DNA from: DASQPR01 sp963724705
GTDB taxonomy: Bacteria > Actinomycetota > Actinomycetes > Mycobacteriales > Micromonosporaceae
Direction: 5' to 3'
DNA length: 64,000 nt
NCBI GenBank assembly: GCA_963724705.1
Contig: CAVRVS010000001.1
Coordinates: 248,001 to 312,000, forward strand
This document shows, in pieces, positions 1 to 8,242 of this stretch. Position numbers and translations under genes: made by a program. The notes beneath the pieces are model-generated. The model searched no databases. It was not told the DNA's origin and saw only the letters and a program-made list of their open reading frames with translations. Position 1 is the stretch's first letter. Every line of letters starts with the position of its first letter.

Positions 1-187
1 ACACCGCGACGCGGTTGGCGTCGAGAAGCCCGCCGGTGACCTGCGGCAAGAGCGGCAGGTAGAGAAAGTAGTCGGTCGGATTGATGAGAGTGATCTCGGC
101 GGCGCCCCGGCCGAGTTTGGACAGTCGACGGGCGGCGTGGAATCCGGCAAATCCGCCGCCGACGATGACGATTCGCGCCCCGGCCAT
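1..187 (-). CDS. NAD(P)/FAD-dependent oxidoreductase, NDH-2-like (N-terminal part only)
   Basis: Only the first 62 residues are in the window; the gene runs off the left edge. The ATG at 187 opens a protein with a beta-strand and dinucleotide-binding loop GGGFAG at about residues 10-15. It is followed by the NPTDYFLYLPLLPQV segment typical of type II NADH dehydrogenases and related quinone-reducing flavoproteins. These transfer electrons from NAD(P)H to quinone at the membrane surface through FAD. The family is clear from the N-terminus. The exact substrate is not, because the second nucleotide-binding domain is outside the window. Confidence 0.75.
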   Translation of the reverse strand, partial: MAGARIVIVGGGFAGFHAARRLSKLGRGAAEITLINPTDYFLYLPLLPQVTGGLLDANRVAV

Positions 188-371
188 CGATTGCTCCCTC
201 CACCGCGATCACTGTCCGTACCCACCCTAGCCAGCGCACAACCCTTGCGCAGGAAGTCCGCTGTCGCCGGCCATGACGCAAACGAGTCGCGACGGCAGGC
301 TGCGCTGTGCGACCGTGGAGCGTCGAACCGAGACCATCCGACCGCGCGGTCGGCGGCGAAAGGGGCGAGGC

Positions 372-1190
372 ATGCCGGCCTGGATCTGTGCGACCTGCGC
401 GGTGCAACAATCGGACACGGACGCACCACCGGACCGGTGCCCGATCTGCGACGACGAACGGCAGTACGTCGGCTGGCAGGGCCAGCGGTGGACGACGCCG
501 GCCGAGTTGGCCAACAACCATCGGATCGACATCCGCGAAGAAGAACCGGATCTGTTCGGGATCGGCACCGAACCCGCCTTCGGCATCGGACAGCGCGCGC
601 TGCTCGTGCGTACGCCCGGCGGCAACGTGCTGTGGGATTGCGTATCGGTGCTCGACGACGCTGCCCGCGACCGCATCGCCGAACTCGGCGGGATCACCGC
701 GATCTGTATGTCGCATCCGCACTTCTACGGCGCACACGTCGACTGGGCGGACGCGTTCGACGCGCGCGTACTCATCCCGCGGGCCGACGCCGCGTGGATC
801 CAGCGCCCGTCACCCCGGATCGAATTGTGGGACGACGAGATAGAGCCGGTCCCCGGGCTGACTCTCGCTCGCATCGGCGGTCACTTCGACGGCGCCGCCG
901 TACTGCACTGGCCGGCCGGCGCGGCCGGTCGCGGCGCGCTCCTGACCGGCGACACGATCACCGTCGTTCAGGACCGCGACTGGGTCAGCTTCATGTGGAG
1001 CTACCCCAATCTCATCCCGCTCGACGAGGCGACGGTGCTCGACATCGCCCGTCGCGTCGAGCGCTTCGGCTTCGATCGCGTGTACGGCGGCTGGTGGGGT
1101 CGCGTTGTGGTCGAGGACGGTCCCGGCGCCGTACGACGATCCGCCGACCGGTACGTCGCCCGGATGCGCGGCGAGCGACCGGGCGGCTGA
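372..1190 (+). CDS. MBL-fold metallo-hydrolase with N-terminal zinc ribbon
   Basis: The 272-residue protein is read from the ATG at 372, which follows an AGGGGCGAGG ribosome site; earlier in-frame starts lack one. Residues 6-26 carry two CxxC pairs (CATC, CPIC) forming a rubredoxin-like zinc ribbon. The rest is a metallo-beta-lactamase fold. At the normal HxHxDH position the sequence reads SHPHFYGAH, so the Asp-His half of the motif is replaced, while a later GGHFDG and a LLTGDT motif remain. The protein is probably a cytosolic hydrolase or redox protein of unknown substrate. It stands alone between a divergent flavoprotein gene and an AhpD-like gene. Confidence 0.8.
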   Translation: MPAWICATCAVQQSDTDAPPDRCPICDDERQYVGWQGQRWTTPAELANNHRIDIREEEPDLFGIGTEPAFGIGQRALLVRTPGGNVLWDCVSVLDDAARDRIAELGGITAICMSHPHFYGAHVDWADAFDARVLIPRADAAWIQRPSPRIELWDDEIEPVPGLTLARIGGHFDGAAVLHWPAGAAGRGALLTGDTITVVQDRDWVSFMWSYPNLIPLDEATVLDIARRVERFGFDRVYGGWWGRVVVEDGPGAVRRSADRYVARMRGERPGG

Positions 1191-1233
1191 CGACGGGGTA
1201 GCCGGCGTGCGTCGCCGGTGGCACAGTTGCCCC

Positions 1234-1773
1234 ATGCCCCACATCCCTGTCTCCGACGACCTGCCCGGGATCCGGGGCCTGCTCGCGTTCAAGCCGTCGA
1301 GCGGCATGAAGGTCGCCCAACTCATCGAGCAACTGCTGCGGGGTGACAGTCAGCTCAGTCGGGCCGACCGGGAGCGCATCGCCGCACACGTCTCGCTGCT
1401 CAACGAATGCGAGTTCTGCGCGCGCTCGCACGCCGCGGCGATTAGTCACTTGGACGCCCAGATCCCGGCCGCCCGGGCGGCGGCGGCCGATCAAGGGACG
1501 ACTCCGCGGCTGGATGCGCTACTTGACCTCGCCGGCGAGGTCACCCGCGGCGGCCGCCACGTGACGCCGGAAGCGGTGAAGAATGCCCGCGCGGCCGGCG
1601 CCAGCGACGAGGATATCCACGACACGGTGCTGATCGCGGCCGCGTTCTGCATGCTCAACCGCTACGTCGACGGCCTCGGTGCGATCACGCCGTCCGATGA
1701 CGCGGCGTACGACGCGATGGGCATCCAGATGGCGGCCCACGGTTACCTCGGTGCGGCGCCGCCCATCGGCTAG
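1234..1773 (+). CDS. Carboxymuconolactone decarboxylase/AhpD-family protein
   Basis: This 179-residue all-helical protein carries the AhpD-type redox motif ECxxCxxxH (C59, C62, H66), which in the family reduces peroxides or disulfides together with lipoylated partners. The ATG at 1234 is preferred because the conserved domain begins just after it. No strong ribosome site precedes it, so leaderless translation is possible. The neighbours give no pathway, and no regulatory gene is adjacent. Assignment to the alkylhydroperoxidase-like core is secure; the physiological substrate is unknown. Confidence 0.85.
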   Translation: MPHIPVSDDLPGIRGLLAFKPSSGMKVAQLIEQLLRGDSQLSRADRERIAAHVSLLNECEFCARSHAAAISHLDAQIPAARAAAADQGTTPRLDALLDLAGEVTRGGRHVTPEAVKNARAAGASDEDIHDTVLIAAAFCMLNRYVDGLGAITPSDDAAYDAMGIQMAAHGYLGAAPPIG

Positions 1774-1825
1774 TGTCACCTTTTCGGCTTCGTGCGGCGT
1801 GGCGCGATCCACCGGAGGTGATGAG

Positions 1826-2680
1826 GTGACGATCCGCGACTGGGTGCCCGACGGTACGGAGACCGAGCGGCCCAACGCCGCCCGCGTGTATGACTACTAC
1901 CTGGGTGGATCGCACAACTTCGAGGCCGACCGGGAGATGGCCCGCCGGGCGATCGCGCTGTGGCCGGACGTGCCGAAGATCATCCGAGCCAACCGCGCGT
2001 TTCTGCACCGGGCCATCCGCTTCATCGCTGCGCAGGGAGTCCGCCAGTTCATCGACCTGGGTTCGGGCATGCCGACGGTGGGCAGCGTGCACGAGGTAGC
2101 CCGCTCCGTCCGGCCGGATGCCCGGGTCGTCTACGTGGACATCGACCCCGTCGTCGTCGCGCACGCTCGGATGATTCTCGACCGCGACCCGATCGCCGCG
2201 GTCATCCGCGCCGACCTTTGCCAACCGGCTGAGGTTCTCGATCACCCTGATCTCCGCCGGGTGCTGGACCTACACGAACCCGTCGCCGTACTCATGATCG
2301 CGGTCTTGCATTTCGTCCCCGACGAAAGCCGCCCCGCGCAGATCGTCGCGGACTACCGTGACGCGCTGGCCCCGGGCAGCTACATCGCGATGACCCATGC
2401 GACGCAGGACGGTCAGCGACCCGAGCAGGCGAGCGAGCACCGCGAGCTCTACGCGCGGACGGCGACCCCGATGACGATGCGCTCTCACGACGAAATCGCC
2501 CAGCTGCTGGCCGGCTGGGTGCTCGTGGATCCCGGACTCGTCCGCATGCCGCTGTGGCGCCCGGACAGCGTCGAAGAGTTGCCGGAGCACCCGGAGGAAT
2601 TCGCCGGGTACGGCGCCGTCGGTCGGCTGGCCACGCCGACCGACGACCACCACGAACCGAACGCCTTGACGTCCCGATAA
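1826..2680 (+). CDS. SAM-dependent methyltransferase, DUF574 family (copy 1)
   Basis: The GTG at 1826 sits seven bases after GGAGG, which decides the start. The 284-residue protein opens with the RPNAARVYDYYLGGSHNF signature of the actinobacterial DUF574 (S-adenosyl methyltransferase) family. It then has the SAM-binding stretch FIDLGSGMPT and the acidic VYVDIDPVVVAHA loop. The methyl acceptor is unknown for this family, which is heavily duplicated in streptomycetes and frankiae. A paralogue lies at 8243-9064, with the same architecture and an almost identical signature. It is a single-gene unit convergent with the debranching-enzyme gene. Confidence 0.9.
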   Translation: MTIRDWVPDGTETERPNAARVYDYYLGGSHNFEADREMARRAIALWPDVPKIIRANRAFLHRAIRFIAAQGVRQFIDLGSGMPTVGSVHEVARSVRPDARVVYVDIDPVVVAHARMILDRDPIAAVIRADLCQPAEVLDHPDLRRVLDLHEPVAVLMIAVLHFVPDESRPAQIVADYRDALAPGSYIAMTHATQDGQRPEQASEHRELYARTATPMTMRSHDEIAQLLAGWVLVDPGLVRMPLWRPDSVEELPEHPEEFAGYGAVGRLATPTDDHHEPNALTSR

Positions 2681-2683
2681 CCA

Positions 2684-2717
2684 CCACCCGAGCACGAGCG
2701 ACCAATCGCCCGGGTGG
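2684..2717. terminator. Possible bidirectional terminator hairpin
   Basis: CCACCCG (2684-2690) and CGGGTGG (2711-2717) can pair across a 20-base loop in the 60-base gap between two convergent genes. There is no T-run. The position fits a terminator but the stem is short. Confidence 0.3.
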
Positions 2718-2740
2718 CGCCGGCGCGATCGGCCGTACCG

Positions 2741-4846
2741 TCAAGGCTTCGTCGAGCCTCCGCGGCCCAACGGTGCGTTCACGCGTCGGCGAGGCAGCGT
2801 CTCGTGCCGGCTGCGACCGAACGCGTCCCGCGCGCCCCAGCGACCCGGCACGTCGAGCAGCTCCAGGTGCCCGATGCCGGCCGGCAGGGCCGGATCGATC
2901 ACCAGATCCTCGCCGACCGGTTCGAGGCCGAGCATCGTTCGTAGGAACAACAGCGGCGCTCCGGTCGACCAGGCCTGCGGGCTGCAGGCGGTCGGATACT
3001 GCACCGGGAACTTCGTCAGAGAACGCTCGTAGCCACCGAACGCCTCGGGCAGTCGACCGTCGAAGAAGGTCGCCGCGTCGAGGATCCCGGCGGCGATCCG
3101 TGCCGCCTCGGCCTTGTAGCCGTAGCGTCGTAGGCCCCAGGCGATGAACGAGTTGTCGAACGGCCACACCGTCCCGACGTGATACCCGATCGGGTTGTAG
3201 CGGCCCTCACCCTCGGCCATCGTCCGCACGCCCCACCCGGAGAACAGTCGCGGACCCATCAGGTGGTTGACCACGGCCTTCGCCTTGGATTTGTCGACGA
3301 TGCCGCTCCACAACAGGTGGCCCATGTTGGACGTCAGGGAGTCGACCTGACCGCCCTCGGCGTCGAGCGCCACCGCGAAGTACTTCTCGTCGGCGACCCA
3401 GAAGTCCTTGTTGAAGCGCCGTTTCAGGTCGGCCGCTTCGGCTTCGAGCTTGGCCGCGTAGGCCGGGTCGTTCCAGACGAGCCGGGCCAGCCGGGCGGCG
3501 CGCACCTTCGCGTCGTACGCGTATCCCTGCAGCTCGCAGGTCGCTCGCGGGAACCCCGGAATCCGCCCGTCCCGATACGCGATCGAGTCCGGCGAGTCCT
3601 TCCAGCACTGGTTTTCCAGGCCGGTCTGCTCATTGCGTCGTTGATAGGAGATGTAACCGTTGCCCATCAGGTCGGCGTAGTCGTCGATCCACGCGAGCGC
3701 GGCGCGGGCCTCGGTCTCCAACTCCCGCACGAGGTCGGTGTTGCCGGTCCACCGCTCGTACTCATCGAGCAGCACGACGAAGAGCGGTGTGGCATCGGCG
3801 TTGCCGTAGTAGGGCGAGTGCGGTCGTTCCTCAAACGCGACGAGCTCGCCGTAGCGCAACTCGTGCAGGATGCGGCCGGGATCCTCGTCCCGGAAATCGT
3901 CGACCCGGCTGCCCTGCCAGTCGGCGAGCACGCGCAACGTCGTCGCGGCGAGATCGGCATTGAACGGCAGGGCCTGCAGACTCGTGAAGATGCTGTCCCG
4001 GCCGAACATCGTCATGAACCACGGCAGCCCGGCCGCGGGCAGGCTGTGCATCGGCCCGGCGATGGCCGGTGCAAAGCGCAGGGCGGCCAGATCGACAAGG
4101 CTCCGTTCGTACGTCTTTTCCAACGGCTCCCAGTCGCAGTCGAGTCGCGGCGCGCTGCCGACCCACTTGTCGAGCTCGGCCAACATGTCCCGGCGCTTCT
4201 CGACCTCGTCGGGGTGCCGCGGCATCAAGTCCTGGCCGCCCGGCCCGACCATCGCGGGCTCGATGTGCAGGTCGGTGCTCCATTCCGTATGGGGATCGAT
4301 GTGTACGGCAAAAGTCAGGCCGCCCTCGTCCACCTCGGCGGTGACCGAACTCGAGATCGTGGTCTGGCGGTGGAAGGTCTCGCGTTCGTAGCCGTACGTC
4401 AGCCGGCCATGCTCCATCCGCGTGTAGAGCTTTCCCTTTTTCTCCAACGCGTCCTTGATCTCGAACATGTCGGCGAAGTCGCTCGCGGCCTCGATCCGTA
4501 CGGTCAGGTCGACGACCTTGTCGTCGTGGTTCATGATCGTCAGGGTTTCGTGGAAGCCGACGCCGACCGCGCGCCGCCGGATCACCGACAACTTCGCGTC
4601 CACATAGATCGTGCCGGTGCCCGGCACCAGGAAGAAGCGTGACTCGAAGTACTGCAGATCATCGACCGATAACACATTGAGCCGCTTGCCGTCGACGGTC
4701 AGCAGCCACTTCGACAGGAATCGCGTGTCGTACGAGAACAGGCCGGTTGGCTCGGTCGGCGACGCCTCGATGTCGCCCCGTTCATCGCTGACCACGAACG
4801 TGTTGCCGTCCAGGATCCGGACGAGACCATCGGCCATCGTCACCAC
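2741..4846 (-). CDS. Glycogen-debranching-like amylo-alpha-1,6-glucosidase family protein
   Basis: This 701-residue protein has two parts. Residues 1-210 form the N-terminal beta-rich domain seen in actinobacterial 'glycogen debranching N-terminal' proteins (MADGLVRILDGNTFVVSD at the start). From about 260 onward comes an (alpha/alpha)6 barrel with FMTMFGRDSIFTS, NQCWKDSPDSI and GYHVGTVWPFDNSFIAWG, the pattern of GH-type debranching and trehalase-like enzymes. It likely hydrolyses alpha-glucosidic branch points or related oligosaccharides in the cytosol; the true substrate is untested. The GTG at 4846 overlaps the stop of the upstream SCP-2 gene, and ATG 4837 is an equally usable start. The two genes form one operon. 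Confidence 0.85.
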   Translation of the reverse strand: MVTMADGLVRILDGNTFVVSDERGDIEASPTEPTGLFSYDTRFLSKWLLTVDGKRLNVLSVDDLQYFESRFFLVPGTGTIYVDAKLSVIRRRAVGVGFHETLTIMNHDDKVVDLTVRIEAASDFADMFEIKDALEKKGKLYTRMEHGRLTYGYERETFHRQTTISSSVTAEVDEGGLTFAVHIDPHTEWSTDLHIEPAMVGPGGQDLMPRHPDEVEKRRDMLAELDKWVGSAPRLDCDWEPLEKTYERSLVDLAALRFAPAIAGPMHSLPAAGLPWFMTMFGRDSIFTSLQALPFNADLAATTLRVLADWQGSRVDDFRDEDPGRILHELRYGELVAFEERPHSPYYGNADATPLFVVLLDEYERWTGNTDLVRELETEARAALAWIDDYADLMGNGYISYQRRNEQTGLENQCWKDSPDSIAYRDGRIPGFPRATCELQGYAYDAKVRAARLARLVWNDPAYAAKLEAEAADLKRRFNKDFWVADEKYFAVALDAEGGQVDSLTSNMGHLLWSGIVDKSKAKAVVNHLMGPRLFSGWGVRTMAEGEGRYNPIGYHVGTVWPFDNSFIAWGLRRYGYKAEAARIAAGILDAATFFDGRLPEAFGGYERSLTKFPVQYPTACSPQAWSTGAPLLFLRTMLGLEPVGEDLVIDPALPAGIGHLELLDVPGRWGARDAFGRSRHETLPRRRVNAPLGRGGSTKP

Positions 4847-5212
4847 CCCGCCACGGTCTCGACCGCGTTCGCCCGCCGAGCATTCGCCGGCGGCGGCAGC
4901 AGCCGTTGGAAGATCACCGTCATTTCCGGGTTGCCCTCGACCGACAGCGCGCCGCGCAGCAGCGCCGCCAACGGGTTCGCCTCACCCGTGACGATCTTGT
5001 CCATGACCCGCCGATCCACCCGGACAGTGCTGTCGGCCGGTCCGTCGTCGCGGGACACCGAGATGTGGCCGTGATCGATGTGCAGGTATCGGGTATCAGT
5101 CTCGCCGCGATGCATGACGTCGAAGCGCATGACGCCGGTTACGCGGCTCACCAGCGGTTCATGCCCGCGATGGCCGAGCTGCTTGAAAGAACTCGTCGGT
5201 CGGGTTGGTCAT
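4840..5212 (-). pseudogene. SCP-2 sterol-transfer-like protein (frameshifted near N-terminus)
   Basis: The true start is ATG 5212, six bases after GGGGGAG, giving MTNPTDEFF. One extra base at 5185 then shifts the frame, and the conserved continuation KQLGHRGHEPL runs on in the frame that contains GTG 5151. With that base dropped the protein is 123 residues, the usual size of small actinobacterial SCP-2 proteins. As written, only a 103-residue product from GTG 5151 could be made. The domain (MRFDVMHRGE to VIFQRLLP) binds sterols or acyl lipids in known relatives. It is coupled by overlap to the debranching-enzyme gene. A sequencing error is more likely than real decay. Confidence 0.75.
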
Positions 5213-5225
5213 CGATGTCTCCCCC

Positions 5226-5286
5226 GGTTTTCGATCTTGATGTCTGGGTTTTCGATCGTGGCGTCTCGGGTTTTCGATCGTGGCGT
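5226..5286. repeat. Short degenerate tandem repeat, GGTTTTCGATCGTGGCGT unit
   Basis: Three head-to-tail copies of a 21-22-base unit lie at 5226, 5247 and 5269; the last two share GGTTTTCGATCGTGGCGT exactly. A partial fourth copy (GATCGTGGCG) is at 5404-5413. The array occupies the 281-base gap between the CDF transporter stop and the SCP-2 start, just upstream of that gene's ribosome site. I see no convincing gene in the rest of the gap. Confidence 0.6.
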
Positions 5287-5493
5287 TCGGGTCGTGGGTT
5301 CGGGTCACGGCTTTCGGGTGATGGCGCGCGGATGCAGGTTCGCGGATCAGGGCTGACGCATCCTTCGCGCACGCCCGATGGACGCGAGCGGATCTCGTGT
5401 CTTGATCGTGGCGGTTGCCGGCCGCCCGGCGCGCGGATTGCCGGAACTGGCTTGAGACCCTCAGGCGGCGGGTACCATCCGAGGTCCGCCTGC

Positions 5494-6423
5494 CTACGCG
5501 GGGACCGGCGTTAGATACACGCGCATGACGCCCGGATCGTCGGCCAGCCGAGCCCGGATGTCGCCGAGCCGGTTGAATGCCTCGGCTGCCGTGAGCGTGT
5601 CGGCGAGCACAACATCGGCCGTGATGAGCCACATCCGCGGCCCGACCACGAGCACATCGAGGCGGGCGACCCGATCCACGTCGCGCGCCTCGATAATGAC
5701 CTGCCGGAAGCTGTCTACGATCGGCGGCGGCGCGGCCTGGTTGGTGAGCAGTTCGCGCTCGCGTCCGGCGAGCCGGACCGCTACGAAGACCAGTAGGACG
5801 CCGATTGCGATGCTCGCTGCGGCGTCCGGCACCGCCGATCCGGTGATCTGATGTGCGACGAGGCCGATCGCGGCCAATCCGATGCCGACAACGGCCGCGC
5901 TGTCTTCGTAGAACACGGTCGTCGGCGTCGGGTCGCTCGTCCGGCGTACGTAGAGCCGAAGGCTCACGCCACGACGGCGCGATTCCGAACGCAGTTGCCG
6001 ATAGGCGGTGCGCCACGAGGTCAACTCGAGCGCGAGTGAGATGGCGAGGACGACGTAGCCGACCACCACGGCATCAAGTCGATGCGGATGTCGTAGCTGG
6101 TAAATCCCCTCGACGATCGCCGTGAGGCCGCCGGCGACGAAGATGCCGAACGCCGCGAGCAGCGACCAGAAGAAGCGGTCGGCTCCGTACCCGAATGGAT
6201 GCGTGTCGTCGGCCGGCCGCCGGCTCGTACGCAGCGCTACCAACAGAAAGACTTCGTTGCCGGTGTCGGCGACGGAGTGGGCGGCCTCGGCCAGCAGCGC
6301 GCTCGACCCACTGATCACCGCCGCGAAGGCCTTGGCCAGCGCGATGGCGACGTTGATCGCGAGGGCGACGACGACCGTACGGAGGCTTTCCGGCTGCGCG
6401 CCTTCGCGGGTCGCCTCGGACAT
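5494..6423 (-). CDS. Cation diffusion facilitator (CDF) family metal efflux transporter
   Basis: The 309-residue protein starts at ATG 6423, preceded by GGAGGTG. It has about five to six membrane segments. The first two include LLAEAAHSVADTGNEV, the CDF signature in which His and Asp residues bind the metal in TM2. A second pair, EDSAAVVGIGLA, lies in TM5. A short cytoplasmic C-terminal domain follows. Family members exchange Zn2+, Co2+ or Mn2+/Fe2+ for protons and export the metal. The 5' leader contains a 38-base tandem repeat. Confidence 0.92.
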   Translation of the reverse strand: MSEATREGAQPESLRTVVVALAINVAIALAKAFAAVISGSSALLAEAAHSVADTGNEVFLLVALRTSRRPADDTHPFGYGADRFFWSLLAAFGIFVAGGLTAIVEGIYQLRHPHRLDAVVVGYVVLAISLALELTSWRTAYRQLRSESRRRGVSLRLYVRRTSDPTPTTVFYEDSAAVVGIGLAAIGLVAHQITGSAVPDAAASIAIGVLLVFVAVRLAGRERELLTNQAAPPPIVDSFRQVIIEARDVDRVARLDVLVVGPRMWLITADVVLADTLTAAEAFNRLGDIRARLADDPGVMRVYLTPVPA

Positions 6424-6446
6424 CGTCACCTCCGCGTGGGCGAGCC

Positions 6447-6557
6447 GCCGATGCGTAGCGCAGCCGCGAGGCGCCATTGGCCGCGCCGATGCGTAGCGCA
6501 GCCGCGAGGCGCCATTAGCCGCGCCGATGCGTAGCGCAGCCGCGAGGCGCCATTAGC
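6447..6557. repeat. Three tandem copies of a 38-bp GC-rich repeat
   Basis: Near-perfect copies begin at 6447, 6485 and 6523, each containing GATGCGTAGCGCAGCCGCG followed by AGGCGCCATT. The only difference seen is one G/A at the end of the unit. The block fills the leader of the CDF transporter gene. Each copy on the minus strand offers an ATG (ATGGCGCCTCGC), so false upstream starts arise. There are no spacers, so this is not a CRISPR. Confidence 0.9.
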
Positions 6558-6584
6558 TATGGGCCACGCGAAGGCTATCAGCGA

Positions 6585-8075
6585 TCACACGTCATCGGCG
6601 GCGACCGCGAGCGGCTCGGCCGCCCCGACGGCAGAGTCCTGACCCGCCGCGTCCGCCGTCGTTGGCGGCGCCGAACGCATGGGCCGAACGGCCGGCATCG
6701 CTGCGACCGCGATGCCCATGAGCACGGCGACCACGGCGACACCCACGAATACGTGGTGTGAGGCGCGGGCGAGCTCGGCCGTCGAGTGCTGCTGGCCGCC
6801 GTACCCGAGGGTCGCATTCGCAACCGCGCCGAAGAGGGCAACCCCGAGCGCGCTGCCCATCGATCGGCTGAACATGTTGGTGCCGGTGACGACGCCGCGC
6901 TCGGACCAGCCCACAGTCGACTGCGCGGCGATCAGTGTCGGCCCGGCGACGAAGCCGAGGCCGGCGCCGACAACGAAGCTGGCGCCCGCGACCTCGGCCA
7001 AGGAGGCTCCGGCCGTCAGCAACGTCGTCAGGATCGCACCGACGATCGTGACGGCGCTGCCGATCAAGGCGGTGAAGCGGAATCCGGCGCGCATGTAGAC
7101 CTTGCCGGATTGGGACGCGGTGATCGGCCAACCGACCGTCAACGCGGCGACGGCGAAGCCGGCGACCAGTGGTCCGACACCGACCACGCCCTGCACGAAC
7201 GTGGGTACGTATGAGGTCAGGCCGATGAGTACCGCGCCGACCCCGAGCGCGACGAGGCTGCTCGTCACGAGCAACCGGCGACGGAACACCCATAGTGGCA
7301 GCACGGGCTCGGCAGCGCGGCGCTCGACGAAGACGAACGCGACAACCAGGGCGGCGCCGATAACGAGCACCGAGATGCCCGGGAGCGACGACCACGCCCA
7401 GGCCTCGCCGCCCTCCAGCAGGCCGAGCATCACGAGCGAACAGCCGACCGCGAGCAAGGCCGCACCGGCGTAGTCGAGCGTGTGCGTACGCCGGACGACC
7501 CGTTCGTGGAAGTGTCGGGTGAGCATCCATGCGGCGATGAGGCACAGCGGCACGTTCACGAAGAAGATCCAGCGCCACGTGAGGTATTCCGAGAAGACCC
7601 CGCCGAGCGTCGGTCCCACGACCGATGCGATGGCCCAGACGCTCGCCAGATATCCCTGCACCTTGCCGCGTTCGGCGGTCGAGTAGAGGTCGCCCGCGAT
7701 GGTGAGGCTCATCGGCTGGACCGCACCGGCGCCCAGACCCTGCACCGCGCGGAACGCGATCAACGCCGGCATGGACCAGGCGAAGCCGCAGAGCACCGAG
7801 CCGAGGAAGAACAGGCCGATGCCGAACAGCATGATGGGCCGCCGCCCGAACAGGTCCGCGAGCTTCCCATAGATCGGTACCGACACCGCCTGCGCCAGCA
7901 GGTAGACCGAGAACAGCCAGGGGAACTGTGCGAATCCGCCCAGGTCGCGGACGACCGATGGCACCGCGGTCGCAATGATCGTCGAGTCGATCGCGACCAG
8001 ACCGGTCGACAGCATCAGTGAGATCAGTACCGGTCCACGCTCAGAGCGGAACCCGACCCGGATGGGTGCGGTCAT
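6585..8075 (-). CDS. MFS drug-efflux transporter, DHA2 (EmrB/QacA) type
   Basis: The 496-residue protein is read from ATG 8075; a longer reading adds only a charged stretch with no ribosome site. It has 14 predicted membrane helices. TM1 contains the DHA2 motif VAIDSTIIATAVPSV, the loop after TM2 has GKLADLFGRRP, and TM5 has the antiporter motif GPTLGGVFSEYLTWRWIFF. Such proteins expel toxic organic molecules with proton uptake. No TetR or MarR gene is adjacent. The divergent partner is a DUF574 methyltransferase, and the 167 bases between their starts hold the promoters of both. Confidence 0.93.
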   Translation of the reverse strand: MTAPIRVGFRSERGPVLISLMLSTGLVAIDSTIIATAVPSVVRDLGGFAQFPWLFSVYLLAQAVSVPIYGKLADLFGRRPIMLFGIGLFFLGSVLCGFAWSMPALIAFRAVQGLGAGAVQPMSLTIAGDLYSTAERGKVQGYLASVWAIASVVGPTLGGVFSEYLTWRWIFFVNVPLCLIAAWMLTRHFHERVVRRTHTLDYAGAALLAVGCSLVMLGLLEGGEAWAWSSLPGISVLVIGAALVVAFVFVERRAAEPVLPLWVFRRRLLVTSSLVALGVGAVLIGLTSYVPTFVQGVVGVGPLVAGFAVAALTVGWPITASQSGKVYMRAGFRFTALIGSAVTIVGAILTTLLTAGASLAEVAGASFVVGAGLGFVAGPTLIAAQSTVGWSERGVVTGTNMFSRSMGSALGVALFGAVANATLGYGGQQHSTAELARASHHVFVGVAVVAVLMGIAVAAMPAVRPMRSAPPTTADAAGQDSAVGAAEPLAVAADDV

Positions 8076-8242
8076 GCAGCGACCGCCGCCCGGTCGGTAA
8101 CGACCGGATACGCCGACGTGTCCGTACCACTCACGCATGCGACGCTAGTACCGTCGCCGACCAGTGCGATACGGCGGAACACGTCATCCCGCGATGTCGG
8201 CGGTGAAGTTGGTCACGGCACCACGCACAGCGGAGGTAGCAG

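Noticed and set aside
3179..4642. A 487-residue plus-strand open frame
   Set aside because: It lies opposite the debranching-like enzyme and has the low-complexity composition of antisense frames in high-GC DNA.
6447..6557. CRISPR array
   Set aside because: The 38-base units abut directly with no unique spacers, and there are no cas genes.
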